Assembly: GCF_002845745.1 (NCBI RefSeq)
Contig: NZ_PIUM01000039.1
Span: 1-56,138 of the forward strand
DNA length: 56,138 nucleotides
Reading direction: 5' to 3'
From: Telmatospirillum siberiense
GTDB lineage: Bacteria; Pseudomonadota; Alphaproteobacteria; Rhodospirillales; Magnetospirillaceae
The position numbers were made by a program, and so were the translations under genes. Position 1 is the stretch's first letter; each line of letters opens with the position of its first letter. The notes beneath the pieces are model-generated. The model was not told the DNA's origin and made no database searches. It worked only from the letters and a program-made list of their open reading frames with translations. Of this stretch, positions 35,590-43,280 are shown one piece after another.

Positions 35590-37590
35590 ATGACGGATGG
35601 CGATACTACTTTTGCGCGATCTGAGGGCGCTGAGCGCGAAAAACCCTGGCTGTTCCGGACATATTCCGGACATTCCTCGGCGGTCGAGAGCAATCGTCTT
35701 TATCGGACCAATCTGGCCCGTGGCCAGACCGGCCTTTCCGTGGCTTTCGACCTGCCGACGCAAACCGGCTACGATTCCGATCATCCCCTGGCCAGGGGCG
35801 AGGTGGGCAAGGTCGGCGTACCGATCTGCCATCTGGGCGACATGATGGCTCTGTTCGAGGGCATCCCGCTCGAGAAGATGAATACGTCGATGACCATCAA
35901 TGCGCCGGCGGCCTGGCTGCTGGCTCTTTATGTAGCGACCGCCGAGCGGCAAGGGGTATCCCGGCGTTCGCTGGCGGGAACGACGCAGAACGACATCATC
36001 AAGGAATATCTGTCCCGCGGAACCTACATCTTTCCGCCGGAACCGTCGTTGCGTCTGTCCACCGACGTCATCACCTTCGCCTATCGGGAAATTCCGCAAT
36101 GGAATCCGATGAACGTCTGTTCCTACCATCTGCAGGAGGCCGGGGCGACCCCCGAACAGGAACTGGCCTACGCCCTGGCCACGGCCATCGCCATCCTGGA
36201 CAGGGTCAAGGCCTCCGGTCAGGTTCCGCCGGACGAGTTCGGCCAAGTGGTCGGGCGCATCAGCTTTTTCGTCAATGCCGGTATCCGGTTCGTCACCGAA
36301 CTTTGCAAGATGCGGGCGTTTGTCGAACTGTGGGATGAAATCTGTCTGCAGCGCTACGGCGTCATCGATGAGAAGATGCGCCGTTTCCGCTATGGCGTTC
36401 AGGTCAATTCACTGGGCCTGACCGAGCAGCAGCCGGAAAACAACGTCTATCGAATTCTTCTGGAAATGCTCTCCGTCGTGCTGTCGAAGAAGGCGCGGGC
36501 GCGGGCTGTGCAACTTCCGGCCTGGAACGAGGCGCTCGGATTGCCAAGACCCTGGGATCAGCAATGGTCGCTCCGGCTTCAGCAGATCGTCGCCTATGAA
36601 ACGGATCTGTTGGAGTTCGGTGATATTTTCGACGGTTCGCCGGAAATCGCCCGCAAGGTCACGTCCTTGAAGCGTCAGGCGACCGAGGAGCTGGCTCGGC
36701 TCGACGCCATGGGCGGCGCGGTTGCCGCCGTCGAATCCAGTTATATGAAACAACGTTTGGTCGAAGCCAACAGTCGGCGGCTGGCGGCGATCGAGTCCGG
36801 CGAACTGGCCGTGGTGGGGGTGAACCGTTTCCGGGATGGGGAGCCCAGCCCTCTTGCGGTCGCCGACGGCGCGGTCGTCACCGTCGATCCGGGGGCCGAG
36901 GCCGAACAAATCGGGCGTCTTCAGGAATGGCGGGCTGCCCGTGACGGCCAGGCGGTGACGCTCGCCCTGGAAAAGTTGGATCGCGTGGCGAGGGAGGGGG
37001 AGAACGTCATGGAGGCGTCGATCGCCTGTGCCCATGCCGGGGTAACGGGGGGAGAATGGGCGGCCTGCCTTCGGCGCATCTTCGGCGAATATCGGGCTCC
37101 GACCGGAGTCGGGCGGGCCGCGGCCCAGGCGGCGGGGGAGAAGTTGCAGGAGGTGCGCGGCAAGGTCGAGGCGGTGAGCGATCGTCTGGGCAGACGGATC
37201 AAGATGCTTGTCGGCAAGCCCGGTCTCGATGGTCATTCGAACGGCGCCGAGCAGATCGCCGTCCGGGCGAGGGACGCCGGCATGGAAGTGGTCTATGAGG
37301 GCATACGCCTTACTCCGGCGCAAATCGTCAACGCCGCCTTGGAGGAGGGCGTGCATGTGGTCGGACTTTCGATTCTGTCCGGTTCCCATGTATCCCTGGT
37401 GGGCGAGGTGCTGGACCGGATGCGGGCGGCGGGGTTGGGAGATGTTCCGGTAATCGCCGGAGGCATCATTCCGCCCGAGGACGAACGGTGCCTGCTCGAC
37501 GCAGGATGCGCCCGCATCTATACGCCCAAGGATTACGACCTGACGGCCATCATGGGCGACATCGTTGATCTGGTTGGCCGTCAGGCCTAA
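35590..37590 (+). CDS. ecm: Ethylmalonyl-CoA mutase (MeaA)
   Basis: A 666-residue adenosylcobalamin-dependent mutase converting (2R)-ethylmalonyl-CoA to (2S)-methylsuccinyl-CoA. The N-terminal TIM-barrel domain shows LSVAFDLPTQTGYDSDHPLA, PLEKMNTSMTINAPAAWLLA, AGTTQNDIIKEYLSRGTYIF and FREIPQWNPMN-like motifs. The B12-binding domain (about residues 535-660) has the base-off His motif DGHSNG (DxHxxG) in KPGLDGHSNGAEQ and GLSILSGSH. Barrel and B12 domain in one chain, plus the divergent ccr, separate it from methylmalonyl-CoA mutase. The start at 35590 has GGGAG upstream. It ends three bases from the convergent GIY-YIG-like gene. Confidence 0.95.
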   Translation: MTDGDTTFARSEGAEREKPWLFRTYSGHSSAVESNRLYRTNLARGQTGLSVAFDLPTQTGYDSDHPLARGEVGKVGVPICHLGDMMALFEGIPLEKMNTSMTINAPAAWLLALYVATAERQGVSRRSLAGTTQNDIIKEYLSRGTYIFPPEPSLRLSTDVITFAYREIPQWNPMNVCSYHLQEAGATPEQELAYALATAIAILDRVKASGQVPPDEFGQVVGRISFFVNAGIRFVTELCKMRAFVELWDEICLQRYGVIDEKMRRFRYGVQVNSLGLTEQQPENNVYRILLEMLSVVLSKKARARAVQLPAWNEALGLPRPWDQQWSLRLQQIVAYETDLLEFGDIFDGSPEIARKVTSLKRQATEELARLDAMGGAVAAVESSYMKQRLVEANSRRLAAIESGELAVVGVNRFRDGEPSPLAVADGAVVTVDPGAEAEQIGRLQEWRAARDGQAVTLALEKLDRVAREGENVMEASIACAHAGVTGGEWAACLRRIFGEYRAPTGVGRAAAQAAGEKLQEVRGKVEAVSDRLGRRIKMLVGKPGLDGHSNGAEQIAVRARDAGMEVVYEGIRLTPAQIVNAALEEGVHVVGLSILSGSHVSLVGEVLDRMRAAGLGDVPVIAGGIIPPEDERCLLDAGCARIYTPKDYDLTAIMGDIVDLVGRQA

Positions 37591-37593
37591 ACA

Positions 37594-38025
37594 TCAACCG
37601 GGAGGAAGGACGGCGATCGCCGTTTCGTTTGCCTTGAGATGGTCGGTCGGGAAGACCTGGCCCAGCTCCGGCGTCAGCGTGTTGCGCAGATGAAGGGCGA
37701 CCCCGTCGCGATATTCGGGCCTGATCGGCGACCAGGTCACATAAACGCTGCTGCGGCCCTCGAAAGCCAGGATTTCCTGAGTGTCGCGGGCTTGCCCGAT
37801 GGCGGCGCCGAGATTGTCGGTCGCTCCCACGTAAATCCATTTGGGGTGAATGCCGCGGGTCCATAACACGTAAACGCCGCCCACTCCCGTCAATCCCGCC
37901 TCGGCAGGACGGAGGCGCAGCAGACGATAGTAATATCCGCGTTCGTCGCGCTGCCATTCAATGTCGACGGGCGCCTTTGGCAGCACCTTGGATGATCCTC
38001 GGCCTTTCCAGAATTGCAGAAACAT
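37594..38025 (-). CDS. Hypothetical protein with a degenerate GIY-YIG-like domain
   Basis: A 143-residue protein. The middle (about residues 47-80) reads GVYVLWTRGIHPKWIYVGAT and then DNL, matching the two strands of a GIY-YIG nuclease domain (GVY then YVG followed by NL). The catalytic Arg that normally follows NL is replaced by an AAI stretch, and no clear metal-binding Glu is visible, so catalysis is doubtful. It may be an inactive relative or an independent fold. The N-terminus is basic and the C-terminus hydrophobic. It is a single gene with a weak ribosome-binding site. Confidence 0.6.
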   Translation of the reverse strand: MFLQFWKGRGSSKVLPKAPVDIEWQRDERGYYYRLLRLRPAEAGLTGVGGVYVLWTRGIHPKWIYVGATDNLGAAIGQARDTQEILAFEGRSSVYVTWSPIRPEYRDGVALHLRNTLTPELGQVFPTDHLKANETAIAVLPPG

Positions 38026-38242
38026 CTCGGGAAATCACACTCCAAGCCTAGCCGGTATTACCGATTCGGCACATTCGCCGAACTGGTGATCATTATATGC
38101 TAGATAGCGCGATAGATGGCAGCATCAACAGAACCGCAACGTCGAGTGGCATTCGGCGTTGCGACGTGACCGACGGCGGAAGAGCCCCGGAGCGGGAAAA
38201 GGCTCTTAAGGGGGCGTTGATAAATTATCGAATCAACGGCCC

Positions 38243-38335
38243 CTAAGCCCGAGCGGCGTTTGAGCCCGCCTTAAGCGGAGCGTAGGCGTCATATGGAATC
38301 TTAGGGGTTGGAGCGATAATTTCGCGACAGGCCCT
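38243..38335 (-). repeat. Dispersed intergenic repeat, copy 2
   Basis: This is the reverse complement of 2552-2645 with few differences, and it again touches the 3' end of a gene (stop of the 366-residue protein at 38334). Next to it an imperfect hairpin spans 38211-38243, with GTTGAT and ATCAAC arms inside flanking G and C runs. The rest of the gap 38026-38242 contains no gene I can support. Confidence 0.7.
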
Positions 38336-39434
38336 AAGCGTCCTGTTTGGAAAGCCAGGTCAGAACCTGGGGAGCGATGGCCTTGCAGGTGATTTGCGCG
38401 GAAATCGCCAGCTGGCTCTTCTCCTGAGTGACATGCAACAGGCTTTCGACAAGCTTGCGCAGAATATCCTTGGCGAAGGCCGGACGCGACAGGACGGCGC
38501 GTATGTTGTCACCGAAGGCGAACTTCATGGCAGCGATCAGCACGTCGGCCTTGTCGATGTTCAGGCGCTGCATTTCTTCGAGGTTTTCCGCGGCGATATA
38601 GCACAGAACATCGCCATAGATGCGGGCCATCGGCTTCTCCAGGGAGGCGCAAACCATGTAGAAGGCCTTGTCGCGACAGAAGAACTCGAAGGCGTTGTCG
38701 CCCAATGCCTGACGATAGAAGCCATACATGTCCTTCGACCAGGTGGCGACGCCCCCGATGGCTCCGGGGCGGGTCGCCAGGATGCTGGTGAAATCTCCCC
38801 CGGCCGTGCTTTTCGCCTTCTTGATGGTCGGCTGGTCGAATTTGGAGAATTCCAGAATGGCCTCGGCCGTCTGGAGGGCGACGATGTCCTCGCCCAGTTC
38901 CAGCAATTGAGCGGAATTGAGCTGGGCGTATGCGGTCAGGAGCGGCAGTTGCCAGTCGAAGGCCATGTAGCGCGCGATCTCGCGAACCTTGCGCTCATCG
39001 AACCCGCCACCGGTCTTGCGCTCGACCTGTTCCGTCGTCTTGAAGAACAGAAAGCGGGTCTTGGTTACCGTTTCGGTAACCGTCAATTCCTCTTCGCGGG
39101 TGTCTCTTTCCAGGAAAAAGCGCGCACAAGTCTTGATCAACAGTTGTTGTACCTGCGCCAGGCTGATGTTGCAGACAAGCGGGGTATCGGGATCTTCGAC
39201 CGGACCGCCGTTCTTGCCGACGACGATCTTGCTCACCAGTTCGGCATTGGCCTTATAGGTCTGAATAAAATCGTACAGAATTTTCGGATCGTGGATGACA
39301 TTCTGATACCCGATACTCTTCTCCAGGATGCCTTTGGCCTGGAAAATTTCGATGACCTTTTTCAAGCCGTCGATGACGCCACGCTTTGTTTCGTTCGTGA
39401 TGTCGATCGGAGGAGGGAGCTGAGGTAATGCCAT
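38334..39434 (-). CDS. Hypothetical protein, 366 aa, unknown family
   Basis: I do not recognise this 366-residue protein. It lacks signal peptide and membrane segments and appears mostly helical. Notable parts are an N-terminal KKVIEIFQAKGILEKSIGYQ helix, a charged turn-rich stretch with repeated TVTETVTKTRF, and several short Cys-containing helices (LLIKTCARFFLERD, FFCRDKAFYMVCASLEKP). The C-terminus is amphipathic. Base composition is slightly more AT-rich than its neighbours, as is its upstream region, which includes a candidate promoter near 39480-39530. It is a single-gene unit, possibly acquired. Confidence 0.7.
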   Translation of the reverse strand: MALPQLPPPIDITNETKRGVIDGLKKVIEIFQAKGILEKSIGYQNVIHDPKILYDFIQTYKANAELVSKIVVGKNGGPVEDPDTPLVCNISLAQVQQLLIKTCARFFLERDTREEELTVTETVTKTRFLFFKTTEQVERKTGGGFDERKVREIARYMAFDWQLPLLTAYAQLNSAQLLELGEDIVALQTAEAILEFSKFDQPTIKKAKSTAGGDFTSILATRPGAIGGVATWSKDMYGFYRQALGDNAFEFFCRDKAFYMVCASLEKPMARIYGDVLCYIAAENLEEMQRLNIDKADVLIAAMKFAFGDNIRAVLSRPAFAKDILRKLVESLLHVTQEKSQLAISAQITCKAIAPQVLTWLSKQDA

Positions 39435-39611
39435 TGCGTAGTATTCCGAATCTGCAACGGGGACAAAATCCCCCCAATATCGTGCCCGGTCAATAGCGTT
39501 TATAACAAAACGAATTCTAACAGCTCTGGTGAATTTTCTGCCTCACCAAAAGCGTGTCAATGTCTTCACAATGAGGGCGCGATATAACTATCCGACTTGG
39601 GTCTTCCTAGT

Positions 39612-39848
39612 TTAAAAATTGTTGGCGAAAGCACAGCCACCCTGACAACCGCCGACGGGGCATTGCGGCGGTTCGGCCGAGGCGCTTTTGCCCACGGATG
39701 GAGCCATGATCGTCTTGCTTACCTGCCGGTCGCCGCATTCGGGACAGGAAATCTCGTGGGCCGCGGCCTTGGCGTCGTAGTCGGACGAATTGGAAAACCA
39801 TTCGTCGAAGACGTGGTCATGACTGCACTGGACTCTATAAAGAATCAT
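39612..39848 (-). CDS. Short DUF1178/FmdB-like zinc-ribbon protein
   Basis: A 78-residue protein whose first 50 residues match the N-terminal zinc ribbon of DUF1178 proteins: MILYRVQCSHDHVFDEWF, then SDYDAKAAAHEISCPECG and the VSKTIMAPSVG strand. Full DUF1178 proteins have about 150 residues. Here the protein stops early and ends in a Cys/Gly tail (CPVGGCQGGCAF), as in some FmdB-type proteins. The ATG at 39848 has GGAG seven bases upstream; the codon before it is TTG. It is 139 bases beyond the lytic-transglycosylase gene. Confidence 0.75.
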   Translation of the reverse strand: MILYRVQCSHDHVFDEWFSNSSDYDAKAAAHEISCPECGDRQVSKTIMAPSVGKSASAEPPQCPVGGCQGGCAFANNF

Positions 39849-39987
39849 CAAAGTACTCCACTCGGGCTCACTCGGGGCGTTCCGCGGACGACGTCCTCCG
39901 GATTTAAGGTCACTTCTAACCAGTCCGGGTGATGGAAATCAACGTCGCCGTTGAGCATCGGGCCTGTTCGTTGTTCCTCGCGTCCCG

Positions 39988-40959
39988 TCAGCCGAACAGG
40001 CTCTTCAGCAACTTTCCCAAGGGAGTCGCCGCCTGGCTGAGAGTGGCGCCGGTGACGGGCGGCATCGGGGCGGAAATCTGGTCGGCGCTTTGCGAGACCT
40101 CGGTATAGGCGACCTGCTGTTCGGGTTCGGCTGCCTTCCTCGTCTCGGCCTTGGCCGATTCCTGTCCGGTCGGAATAGGTGCGGGGGGCCATTGTCCCGT
40201 TTCGAACGGCCAGGGTTGATCCGGGCTTCTCGTCTTTTTTCCTTGCAGCCGTTCCCCACCCTTGCCATCGCCGATTCCGGTGGTCTGCCCATCGGGGTCG
40301 ATCTTGGCGTAAACCTGCATCGGCCGGTCGATGGAGTGGTGGACGCGGTCGTAGACGGCGGCGACGCTTCGCGCCGAGTGATTGGAATCGTAGAAGACCG
40401 ACGGATTTTTGCGGGCCGCCTGCGGCAGCAGATCCGCCGCGGTCTGGGTCGGGTCCTGGTCCTTGGCCTTCAGAACCTTGGCGGCTCCGCCGGGACCGAG
40501 GAAATGGGCCATGTAAAGATCGGTCGAATCGACCGTGCGGCCTAATTTCTTCTCGAGCAGGGATTTGTTGTCCTTGGCATATTCGCCGGCCATCAAGGCG
40601 GAAATCTGGGGATCTCGGCGCAAATCGAGAATTTTCTGGCGGGCCTCGGCATCATGGATGACGTAATCGCCCTTGGGGGTGCGTTGAATCTGATCGGCCA
40701 GATCGGCCAAGCCGTGATCGGAGCCGTGGGTCTTGATCAGATGCAGCCAGGTGTTGCGGGTGAATTGAAACAGTCCCGCCGCCGAGGAGGCCCGGGATCC
40801 GGCTTCCGTCTCGAAGGCGCTTTCCTTGCCGGCCTGGGCCATCAAATAGCCGAAACTGACGCCGGTATTGCGGCTGGCGGCCTGGATATTCGGCAGAACC
40901 CGTTTCGCCGCCGGTTTTGCCGCCAGCTGGACGGCGGTCGGATCATCCATGCGCTTCAT
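39988..40959 (-). CDS. Lytic transglycosylase (SLT domain) protein
   Basis: A 323-residue protein with an SLT/lysozyme-like domain in its first 150 residues. The catalytic Glu is in the AQAGKESAFETEAGS motif, followed by SSAAGLFQFTRNTWLHL and, further on, the LYMAHFLGPGGAAKVL block. The second half is Pro/Gln/Ala-rich with no domain. No signal peptide is visible, which is unusual for a peptidoglycan enzyme and recalls flagellar or phage-type transglycosylases. The start at 40959 (MKRMDD) has GGAGG eight bases upstream. Confidence 0.85.
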   Translation of the reverse strand: MKRMDDPTAVQLAAKPAAKRVLPNIQAASRNTGVSFGYLMAQAGKESAFETEAGSRASSAAGLFQFTRNTWLHLIKTHGSDHGLADLADQIQRTPKGDYVIHDAEARQKILDLRRDPQISALMAGEYAKDNKSLLEKKLGRTVDSTDLYMAHFLGPGGAAKVLKAKDQDPTQTAADLLPQAARKNPSVFYDSNHSARSVAAVYDRVHHSIDRPMQVYAKIDPDGQTTGIGDGKGGERLQGKKTRSPDQPWPFETGQWPPAPIPTGQESAKAETRKAAEPEQQVAYTEVSQSADQISAPMPPVTGATLSQAATPLGKLLKSLFG

Positions 40960-41089
40960 CCCGCTGCCTCCAAACCACGAACCCATTACTGTAAAGACCG
41001 AAGTCTTAAGGAATCGAAAACGAAATGATCATGCAGGCCCGGGAAACCGCCGGGCGCGACGGAACGGCGGTTTTCCGGGGAGGCGGCCT

Positions 41090-41743
41090 TCAAACGCTCG
41101 TCTTGTTGGTGACGAGGTCTTCGATGCTGACCATCGGCATCCGATGGAGGCGGGCGAACTCGGCGAGCTGCGGAAGGCGGGCCATGGTCCCATCCGGATT
41201 CGTCACTTCGCAAAGAACGCCTGCCGGTTTGCGGCCGGCCAGCAGCATCAGCTCGATGGTCGCTTCGGTATGTCCGCGGCGGGCCATGACGCCGTCCGGA
41301 TGTGCCCGCAAGGGAAAGACGTGGCCCGGGCGGGCCAAAGCTTCCGGACCGTTTTTATCGGCGATGGCGGCGCGGATGGTGGTAACGCGGTCAGCCGCCG
41401 AGACGCCGGTGGTAACGCCCTCCTTGGCCTCGATGGTGACGGTGAAGGCGGTGCCGAAGGCGGAGGTGTTGGTATCGACCATCGGCGGCAGATCGAGCGC
41501 CTTGAGGCGTTCGTCGGTCAGGACCAGGCAGACGATGCCCGAGCATTCCCGAATGAGCAGGGCCATCTGAGCCGGAGTAATGGTTTCCGCCGAATAGATG
41601 ATGTCGCCTTCGTTTTCGCGGTCCTCGTCATCGACCACGACGACGCCGCCGCCATTTCTGATCTGGGCCACGGCACGGGCCACGCGTTCGGCCGGCGTGC
41701 CGAAGCGGGACAAGGGGCTTAATTCGTTCGATATCTGATTCAT
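41090..41743 (-). CDS. ribB: 3,4-dihydroxy-2-butanone-4-phosphate synthase
   Basis: A 217-residue enzyme that makes the four-carbon precursor of riboflavin from ribulose 5-phosphate. The active-site acidic loop [19 protein letters not shown], the [19 protein letters not shown] stretch and [16 protein letters not shown] are intact. It is monofunctional: the C-terminal GTP cyclohydrolase II half of RibBA proteins is absent. ATG at 41743 is used, since the upstream codon is TTG. Control by the FMN riboswitch at 41901-42052 is clear from position. A 39-codon ORF ending five bases before this start may couple translation. Confidence 0.95.
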   Translation of the reverse strand: MNQISNELSPLSRFGTPAERVARAVAQIRNGGGVVVVDDEDRENEGDIIYSAETITPAQMALLIRECSGIVCLVLTDERLKALDLPPMVDTNTSAFGTAFTVTIEAKEGVTTGVSAADRVTTIRAAIADKNGPEALARPGHVFPLRAHPDGVMARRGHTEATIELMLLAGRKPAGVLCEVTNPDGTMARLPQLAEFARLHRMPMVSIEDLVTNKTSV

Positions 41744-41748
41744 GGTTC

Positions 41749-41868
41749 TCAACTCTTAAAAAATTTCGAGATGAGCCTGAACCAGGGCAACCTAAAGACA
41801 TTCTCCCGGCAGCCACGCGGAAAGCATGGCGGAGGCCGGGTGCAGACGCACCATCGGGAAAGGGGCAT
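41749..41868 (-). CDS. Candidate 39-aa leader ORF between riboswitch and ribB
   Basis: An ATG at 41868 is preceded by AAGGAGAGAGGGTG, a far better ribosome-binding site than that of ribB. The ORF runs 39 codons and ends five bases before the ribB start. The peptide is rich in Cys, Arg, Pro and Phe ([16 protein letters not shown] start), so a stable protein is unlikely, but its translation could couple riboswitch gating to ribB. Coding status is uncertain. Confidence 0.35.
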   Translation of the reverse strand: MPLSRWCVCTRPPPCFPRGCRENVFRLPWFRLISKFFKS

Positions 41869-41900
41869 CACCCTCTCTCCTTAAGGATCGCGCGTCGGCT

Positions 41901-42052
41901 TATCCTCTTTCATCCGGACTTTAACCGTCGGCTCCGGTTTCTCACCGGATCTGCTGACCTCACCGCCTTGCAGACGGTAGAGCGCTCGCGGGCTTCCCCT
42001 GGGATTCCAAGGATTACCGCCGGTCGGGAATCACACCCTGCCCTGAGAACAA
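41901..42052 (-). promoter_or_regulatory. FMN riboswitch (RFN element) upstream of ribB
   Basis: Read on the minus strand this is a full RFN element. It begins with CAGGGCAGGGTG and TTCCCGACCGGCGGT, continues with GCCCGCGAGCG and the variable stem, then GATCCGGTGAGAAACCGGAG, CCGACGG and AGTCCGGATGAAAGAGGA. The terminal TTCTC and GAGGA strands close helix P1. FMN binding should lower ribB expression. No intrinsic terminator follows directly, so control is probably by hiding a ribosome-binding site or by Rho. Confidence 0.95.
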
Positions 42053-42175
42053 GCATTGCTCGTTGTCCCCCGGAAATCCGAGGGGCAAGGGAAATTTGAT
42101 CCCCTTGGGCGGCGGGCGTCAAGCGGAAGCTCCCAAAGTAATAAAAAAAATATGGATAACTTCGCGGGCCTGGTT

Positions 42176-42637
42176 CTATTCCCCGGCGTGCCCCTCGGCA
42201 TGAGCCAACCGTAATATTTCCCCGGGGTCCTCGACGATTTCGAAGGCGGACCGCACCGGTTCGGGCAGGTGACGGGGATGGCCGCTCTTCAGGTCGACGA
42301 AGACCCACATGGTTTCCGCCTCGGCCAGAACCTGGCGGTCGGCGGCCCGCCAGAACAAATATTTGCGCGGTGAGCTGCGGGGGCTGAATCCGGCGATCCA
42401 GGTATAGAGGGTGATCGTCTCACCGGCGAAGGCCGGCCGGACATATTTGATAAAATGCGACTTCACCACCCAGCTTTGGCCGATTTCGACATAGCGTTCG
42501 AGCGGCCAGCCCTGGGCGGAGGAATGGGCGATCGCGACATCCTGCATCCAGCCCAGGTACTTCAGATTGTTGACGTGTCCCAGTTCGTCGATCGCCTCTT
42601 CGGGAACGCTAAAACGATGGGTGAAGATCCGGGGCAT
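42176..42637 (-). CDS. Acyl-CoA thioesterase, 4-hydroxybenzoyl-CoA thioesterase type
   Basis: A 153-residue hotdog-fold thioesterase hydrolysing an acyl-CoA. The active-site motif is EAIDELGHVNNLKYLGWMQD (catalytic Asp/Glu and His-Val-Asn-Asn), followed by VVKSHFIKYVRPAFAGETI and the FWRAADRQVLAEAETMWVFV strand. The substrate is unknown. The start at 42637 is spaced eight bases from AGGA; the ATG at 42643 is too close. It lies downstream of the lipoprotein gene on the same strand (53-base gap) and 124 bases upstream of the riboswitch. Confidence 0.88.
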   Translation of the reverse strand: MPRIFTHRFSVPEEAIDELGHVNNLKYLGWMQDVAIAHSSAQGWPLERYVEIGQSWVVKSHFIKYVRPAFAGETITLYTWIAGFSPRSSPRKYLFWRAADRQVLAEAETMWVFVDLKSGHPRHLPEPVRSAFEIVEDPGEILRLAHAEGHAGE

Positions 42638-42690
42638 TGCCATTTTCCTGATGATCGCTTGGAAGAGCTCGGCCGGCCGTTCCCGGCGGG

Positions 42691-42981
42691 TTATTTGGCG
42701 CGATGATATCCCTTGTCGGTCATGCAGGCCCCGATCAGCGCGTCATATCGTTTGGCGTTTCGAGCCTGGTCGACCATCTGCATCGGATTGCTGGTCCGTT
42801 CGGTGCCGGGTTCGACATAGGCGCTGGGACCCAGGCTATCCTCGGCTTCGTGCCGGCAGACGGCAAGGTCCGCATCCCAGCGCTGCTGCGGCAGGGCCGG
42901 ATTGACCCAGCCTGGAGATCCGGCGCATCCGGCGAGGATCGGCAGGCTCAGCAGGAATGGCGGGAAGCGGCGCATGGTCAT
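42691..42981 (-). CDS. Small lipoprotein
   Basis: A 96-residue predicted lipoprotein. The signal is MRRFPPFLLSLPILAGC, with the lipidated Cys at about residue 19. The mature part begins AGSPGWVNPALPQQRWDADL and contains two further Cys, which could form a disulfide across the segment VCRHEAEDS to GACMTDKGY. No family is recognised, although short Cys-paired lipoproteins with a C-terminal CM-x-x-K-G-Y motif are frequent in proteobacteria. The start at 42981 has GGAG four bases before; the ATG at 42975 is the alternative. Confidence 0.75.
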   Translation of the reverse strand: MTMRRFPPFLLSLPILAGCAGSPGWVNPALPQQRWDADLAVCRHEAEDSLGPSAYVEPGTERTSNPMQMVDQARNAKRYDALIGACMTDKGYHRAK

Positions 42982-43060
42982 GAACTCCATGAGGTGGGGT
43001 GGGCATTTCGCCATAGTCGATGACCATACGGCAAGTGGGGCGTTCGGGAAGGGGCTATCG

Positions 43061-43100
43061 CAGGGCAATCGGCGAACCCGCCTGCCCTGTTTTAATTTTT
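43061..43100 (+). terminator. Intrinsic terminator T1 in the phaJ leader
   Basis: CAGGGCA (43061-43067) pairs with TGCCCTG (43083-43089), with an inner GGCG/CGCC stem, and is followed by TTTTAATTTTT. It lies on the plus strand between divergent genes, more than 5 kb from the last upstream plus-strand gene, so it must act on a transcript that starts locally. Its 5' arm can instead pair with terminator T2. Confidence 0.7.
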
Positions 43101-43159
43101 GTCCCTCACGCGCCAACGCGGCGAGAACCATTCTCGAAAAGAGCAACTCGCGCGCGTTT

Positions 43160-43191
43160 AGCCGATTGCCCCGGGGCTATCGGCTTTTTTT
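43160..43191 (+). terminator. Intrinsic terminator T2 in the phaJ leader
   Basis: AGCCGAT (43160-43166) pairs with ATCGGCT (43179-43185), followed directly by a T-run. It lies 90 bases before the phaJ start. GCCGATTGCCC (43161-43171) within it is the exact complement of GGGCAATCGGC (43063-43073) in T1, so the two hairpins and the long-range stem exclude one another. Confidence 0.7.
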
Positions 43192-43280
43192 ATATCAACC
43201 CCGAGGTTATACTCCGCCTCCCGCTTCGGCGGTGCAGCATGGCCGAGCGAGGCCTTGATAAACAACGGAGGAGGGGCGCC

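Noticed and set aside
39848-40192. 114-codon minus-strand frame after the lytic transglycosylase
   Set aside because: It overlaps the transglycosylase tail in another frame and is low in protein-like features.
41910-42308. 132-codon minus-strand frame across the riboswitch
   Set aside because: It runs through the FMN riboswitch, whose structure explains this DNA.
43020-43280. In-frame N-terminal extension of phaJ
   Set aside because: The frame happens to be open through both terminators, but the sequence is not protein-like and an excellent ribosome site precedes 43281.
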